NCBI RefSeq assembly: GCF_051958935.1
Contig: NZ_JBQCFP010000136.1
Span: 1-35,903 of the forward strand
DNA length: 35,903 nt
Reading direction: 5' to 3'
DNA from: Dokdonella_A sp051958935
GTDB taxonomy: Bacteria > Pseudomonadota > Gammaproteobacteria > Xanthomonadales > Rhodanobacteraceae
This document shows positions 33,681 through 35,903 of the stretch, piece after piece (position 1 is the stretch's first letter; every line of letters begins with the position of its first letter). The position numbers and the translations under genes were made by a program. The notes beneath the pieces are model-generated. The model saw nothing but the letters and a program-made list of their open reading frames with translations. It was not told where the DNA came from and searched no databases.

Positions 33681-35108
33681 TCACTCGATGCCGAGCTTCT
33701 CGAGCCGGTAGCGCAGCTGGCGCAAGGTGAGGCCGAGCTGTTTCGCCGCGGCCGTGCGATTCCAGCGGGTCGCCTCGAGCGCCTTCATGATTGCCGCGCG
33801 CTCGGTTTCGGCGACCGCGGCCGCGAGATCGCTCGGGAAGCCCTCGTCTTCGGGGGGCTCCGCGGCGAAGCTCGCGGGCTGGCGCGGTTCGGCGTGCGCG
33901 CTGCCGGGCTGCGGTGTCGGCGTGTTCGCCCAGCCTTCCGCGGCCGCGCCCGCGGCGCGCTCGCCGGCGGCGAGGCGCAGGTCGCCGATGCCGATGCTGT
34001 TGTTCTCGCACAGCGCGACGGCGCGCTCGAGCACGTTCTCGAGTTCGCGCACGTTGCCCGGGAAGTCGTAGGAAAGCAGCGCCTTCAGCGCTTCGGGTTC
34101 GAGCCGCGCGGGCGCGATGCCGTTGTCCTTGCCGAGTCGCTCGAGCACGCGGCCGGCAAGCTTGGGGATGTCCTCGCGCCGGTCGCGCAGCGGCGGCACC
34201 TTCAGCTCGATCACGTTGATGCGGTAGAAGAGGTCCTGGCGGAACGAACCGAGTTCGACCAGCCGCGCGAGGTTCTTGTGCGTGGCCGACAGGATGCGCA
34301 CGTCGACGCCGACTTCGGCGCGCGCGCCGATCGGGCGCACGGCCTTTTCCTGGATCACGCGCAGCAGCTTCACCTGCATGTGCATCGGCAGCTCCGCGAC
34401 CTCGTCGAGGAACAGCGTGCCGCCCTGCGCGGCGTGGAACAGGCCGTCCTTGTCGGTCTGCGCGCCGGTGAAGCTGCCGCGCTTGTGGCCGAAGAACTCG
34501 CTTTCCATGAGTTCGGACGGGATCGCGCCGCAGTTGACCGGCACGAACGGCGCCGACGAGCGCGGACCAAGCTCGTGGATGAGGCGCGCGACGAGTTCCT
34601 TGCCGGTACCCGATTCGCCCGCGATGTAGACCGGCGCCTGGCTGCGCGCGACCTTGGCGATCGTCGCGCGCAGGTCGTTCATCGGTGCCGAGTCGCCGAT
34701 CAGCTTGCTGCCGCTGTTCGACTGCTCGGCGCGTTTTTCCTCGGACAGCTTCAGCGCCGTCTGCACGAGACGGCGCAGCACGCTGATGTCCACCGGCTTG
34801 GACACGAAATCGAACGCGCCGGCCTTGAGCGCGTCGACGGCCGCGTCGACATTGCCGTAGGCGGTGATCATCGCGATCGGCGTCTCGGGATACTGTGCCG
34901 CGACCAGCGCGATGATCTCCTGGCCCGAACCGTCCGGCAGGCGCATGTCGGTGAAGCACAGCGCGTAGCGGCGCTCGGAGAGGCGCTGGCGCGCCTCGGC
35001 CACCGTGGCGGCGGTTTCGACGATGAGATCCATGCGGCCGAGGGTGAGCGTCAGCAGCTCGCGGATATCGCGTTCGTCGTCGATGACCAGTGCGTAGTGC
35101 TTGCTCAT
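33681..35108 (-). CDS. pilR: Sigma-54-dependent response regulator PilR
   Basis: PilR activates pilA transcription with sigma-54 RNA polymerase after phosphorylation by PilS. The 475-residue product has a receiver domain (Asp10, Asp11, phosphorylated Asp54, Lys104). An AAA+ domain carries Walker A GESGTGKE (164-171), the sigma-54 contact loop GSFTGA (211-216) and Walker B TLFLDEV (231-237). A Fis-type helix-turn-helix is at the end (about 440-475). In the contact loop the usual GAFTGA has Ser for Ala, a common natural variant. The linker before the helix-turn-helix is long and Ala/Pro-rich. pilS lies 145 bases upstream. Confidence 0.95.
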   Translation of the reverse strand: MSKHYALVIDDERDIRELLTLTLGRMDLIVETAATVAEARQRLSERRYALCFTDMRLPDGSGQEIIALVAAQYPETPIAMITAYGNVDAAVDALKAGAFDFVSKPVDISVLRRLVQTALKLSEEKRAEQSNSGSKLIGDSAPMNDLRATIAKVARSQAPVYIAGESGTGKELVARLIHELGPRSSAPFVPVNCGAIPSELMESEFFGHKRGSFTGAQTDKDGLFHAAQGGTLFLDEVAELPMHMQVKLLRVIQEKAVRPIGARAEVGVDVRILSATHKNLARLVELGSFRQDLFYRINVIELKVPPLRDRREDIPKLAGRVLERLGKDNGIAPARLEPEALKALLSYDFPGNVRELENVLERAVALCENNSIGIGDLRLAAGERAAGAAAEGWANTPTPQPGSAHAEPRQPASFAAEPPEDEGFPSDLAAAVAETERAAIMKALEATRWNRTAAAKQLGLTLRQLRYRLEKLGIE

Positions 35109-35253
35109 GCCGTGGGAATCGGTCGCGAAGGGGCGGGAGGCTGCGCAAAGGGTAAATCGCGCGGCAGCACAAGGCAAAGCCCGGCTGGTTGTGCTAAGGC
35201 GGCCTTCAGGCCGGTGGTCGGTCCGCTTGTCAGGCCGGGCGCCAAGCCGATCA

Positions 35254-35903
35254 TCAAGCGGATTGCGGTGCGATGCGTGAAGCGAGCAGCGCACCCGCGG
35301 GCGTCAAGGTGATGCGGAAACAGGCGCCGCCGCCAGCGACGGGGACGTATTCGAGCGAGGCCTGGCTCGCCTCGCTCATCTGCTTGGCCAAGTACAGGCC
35401 GAGGCCCGTGCCGTACTCGTGCGTGGTGTAGAACGGCTCGAAGATCTGCGCGGCGACCTTCGGCGGGATGCCCGGTCCGCGGTCGATGACCTCGAGCAGC
35501 GGTGGCCCCTTTTCGACCGCGAGCCGCGCGACCACGCTCACCCGCGCCGGCTGGTTCGGCTGCCGGCCGTAGCGCAGTGCGTTCTGCACGAGGTTCCACA
35601 CGACCTGCTGCAGATGCTGCGGGTCGACCATCGCCTCGAGCGTGCGGTTGTGGGTCACCGCGCGCAACTGGTCCTGGCCGAGGTCGTTCGACTGCTTGTA
35701 GTCCTCCACGAACGCGAGCACCCAGGCATTGAGGTCGATCGTCTCCGGGGGCGAGCGCGCCCGCCGCGAGAGCGGGCGGGTGTTCTCGACGACGTGGTTG
35801 GGGCGCGGGCGGGGGGTGTTGTTGATGTCGACGGGGCGCGTGTCCTCGGCCGAGAGCTCGGGCGATTCGGCGAGGAGCTGCGCCGAATAGCGGATCGCGG
35901 CGA
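35254..35903 (-). CDS. pilS: Sensor histidine kinase PilS (3' part only)
   Basis: The frame runs off the window edge, so only the C-terminal 215 or so residues are seen. Near the edge, 'AAIRYSAQLLAESPEL' matches the end of the dimerisation/phosphoacceptor helix, but the His itself lies outside. The HATPase domain is complete: 'VVWNLVQNALRYG' (N box), 'DRGPGIP' (G1) and 'GTGLGLYLAKQ' (G2). In Pseudomonas PilS phosphorylates PilR and senses pilin level in the membrane. The stretch between the helix and the HATPase domain is Pro/Arg-rich and unlike the usual helix; it could be a sequence error near a contig end. Confidence 0.9.
   Translation of the reverse strand, partial: AAIRYSAQLLAESPELSAEDTRPVDINNTPRPRPNHVVENTRPLSRRARSPPETIDLNAWVLAFVEDYKQSNDLGQDQLRAVTHNRTLEAMVDPQHLQQVVWNLVQNALRYGRQPNQPARVSVVARLAVEKGPPLLEVIDRGPGIPPKVAAQIFEPFYTTHEYGTGLGLYLAKQMSEASQASLEYVPVAGGGACFRITLTPAGALLASRIAPQSA

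Overview
This window is a high-GC (about two thirds G+C), gene-dense chromosomal segment of a gammaproteobacterium. It most likely belongs to the Xanthomonadales/Lysobacterales (Rhodanobacteraceae-like). The evidence is the gene order ftsA-ftsZ-lpxC-dciA-M23 peptidase-secA-mutT/thiE followed by pilBCD-coaE, plus pilA, tfpZ and pilRS. This is inferred from gene order and protein features; no species can be named. I see no rRNA, tRNA, CRISPR array, insertion sequence or phage gene.

Layout. (1) 1-8553 is the end of the division/cell-wall cluster and its usual neighbours: possible ftsQ end, ftsA, ftsZ, lpxC, dciA (minus strand), an M23 LytM-type peptidase and secA. Several intergenic hairpins lie here, including a good T-tailed terminator-like hairpin in front of secA. 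(2) 8561-12344 (plus strand) holds a Nudix/ThiE-like fusion and then a four-gene, overlapping unit: SAM methyltransferase, polyprenol-type GT2, a methyltransferase remnant that has lost its SAM-binding core, and a UPF0104/LPG-synthase-TM family membrane protein. (3) 12357-17098 (minus strand) is pilB-pilC-pilD-coaE. PilD carries an unusual His/Asp-rich insertion. (4) 17225-18073 (plus) is a second polyprenol-type GT2. (5) 18055-24374 (minus) is a tightly packed operon for a CDP-linked branched 6-deoxy sugar: rfbF, rfbG, a 3,5-epimerase-like protein, a NovU/TylC3-type C-methyltransferase, an NAD-dependent reductase/epimerase, a second C-methyltransferase-like protein and a CmcI-like methyltransferase. 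A near-consensus sigma-70 promoter precedes it. (6) 24460-28219 (minus) holds a second UPF0104 protein, a GT2 and a large GT-C-type membrane protein beside the pilins. (7) 28313-35903 (minus) has two tandem type IV pilins, a fused transporter-like/spermidine-synthase-like protein, the pilin accessory protein TfpZ, the NtrC-type regulator PilR and the 3' part of the sensor kinase PilS.

How it fits together. The type IV pilus genes lie on both sides of a sugar and glycosyl-transfer block. I infer that this block makes a CDP-6-deoxy-3-C-methyl sugar with one or more O-methyl groups, and that the sugar may end up on the pilin or on a surface polysaccharide. The first pilin has a near-perfect sigma-54 promoter and an upstream TGTC/GACA dyad, which matches the PilS/PilR pair in the same window. 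The strongest leads are this pilus-linked branched-sugar island, the gutted methyltransferase, the PilD insertion and the pilA regulatory region.
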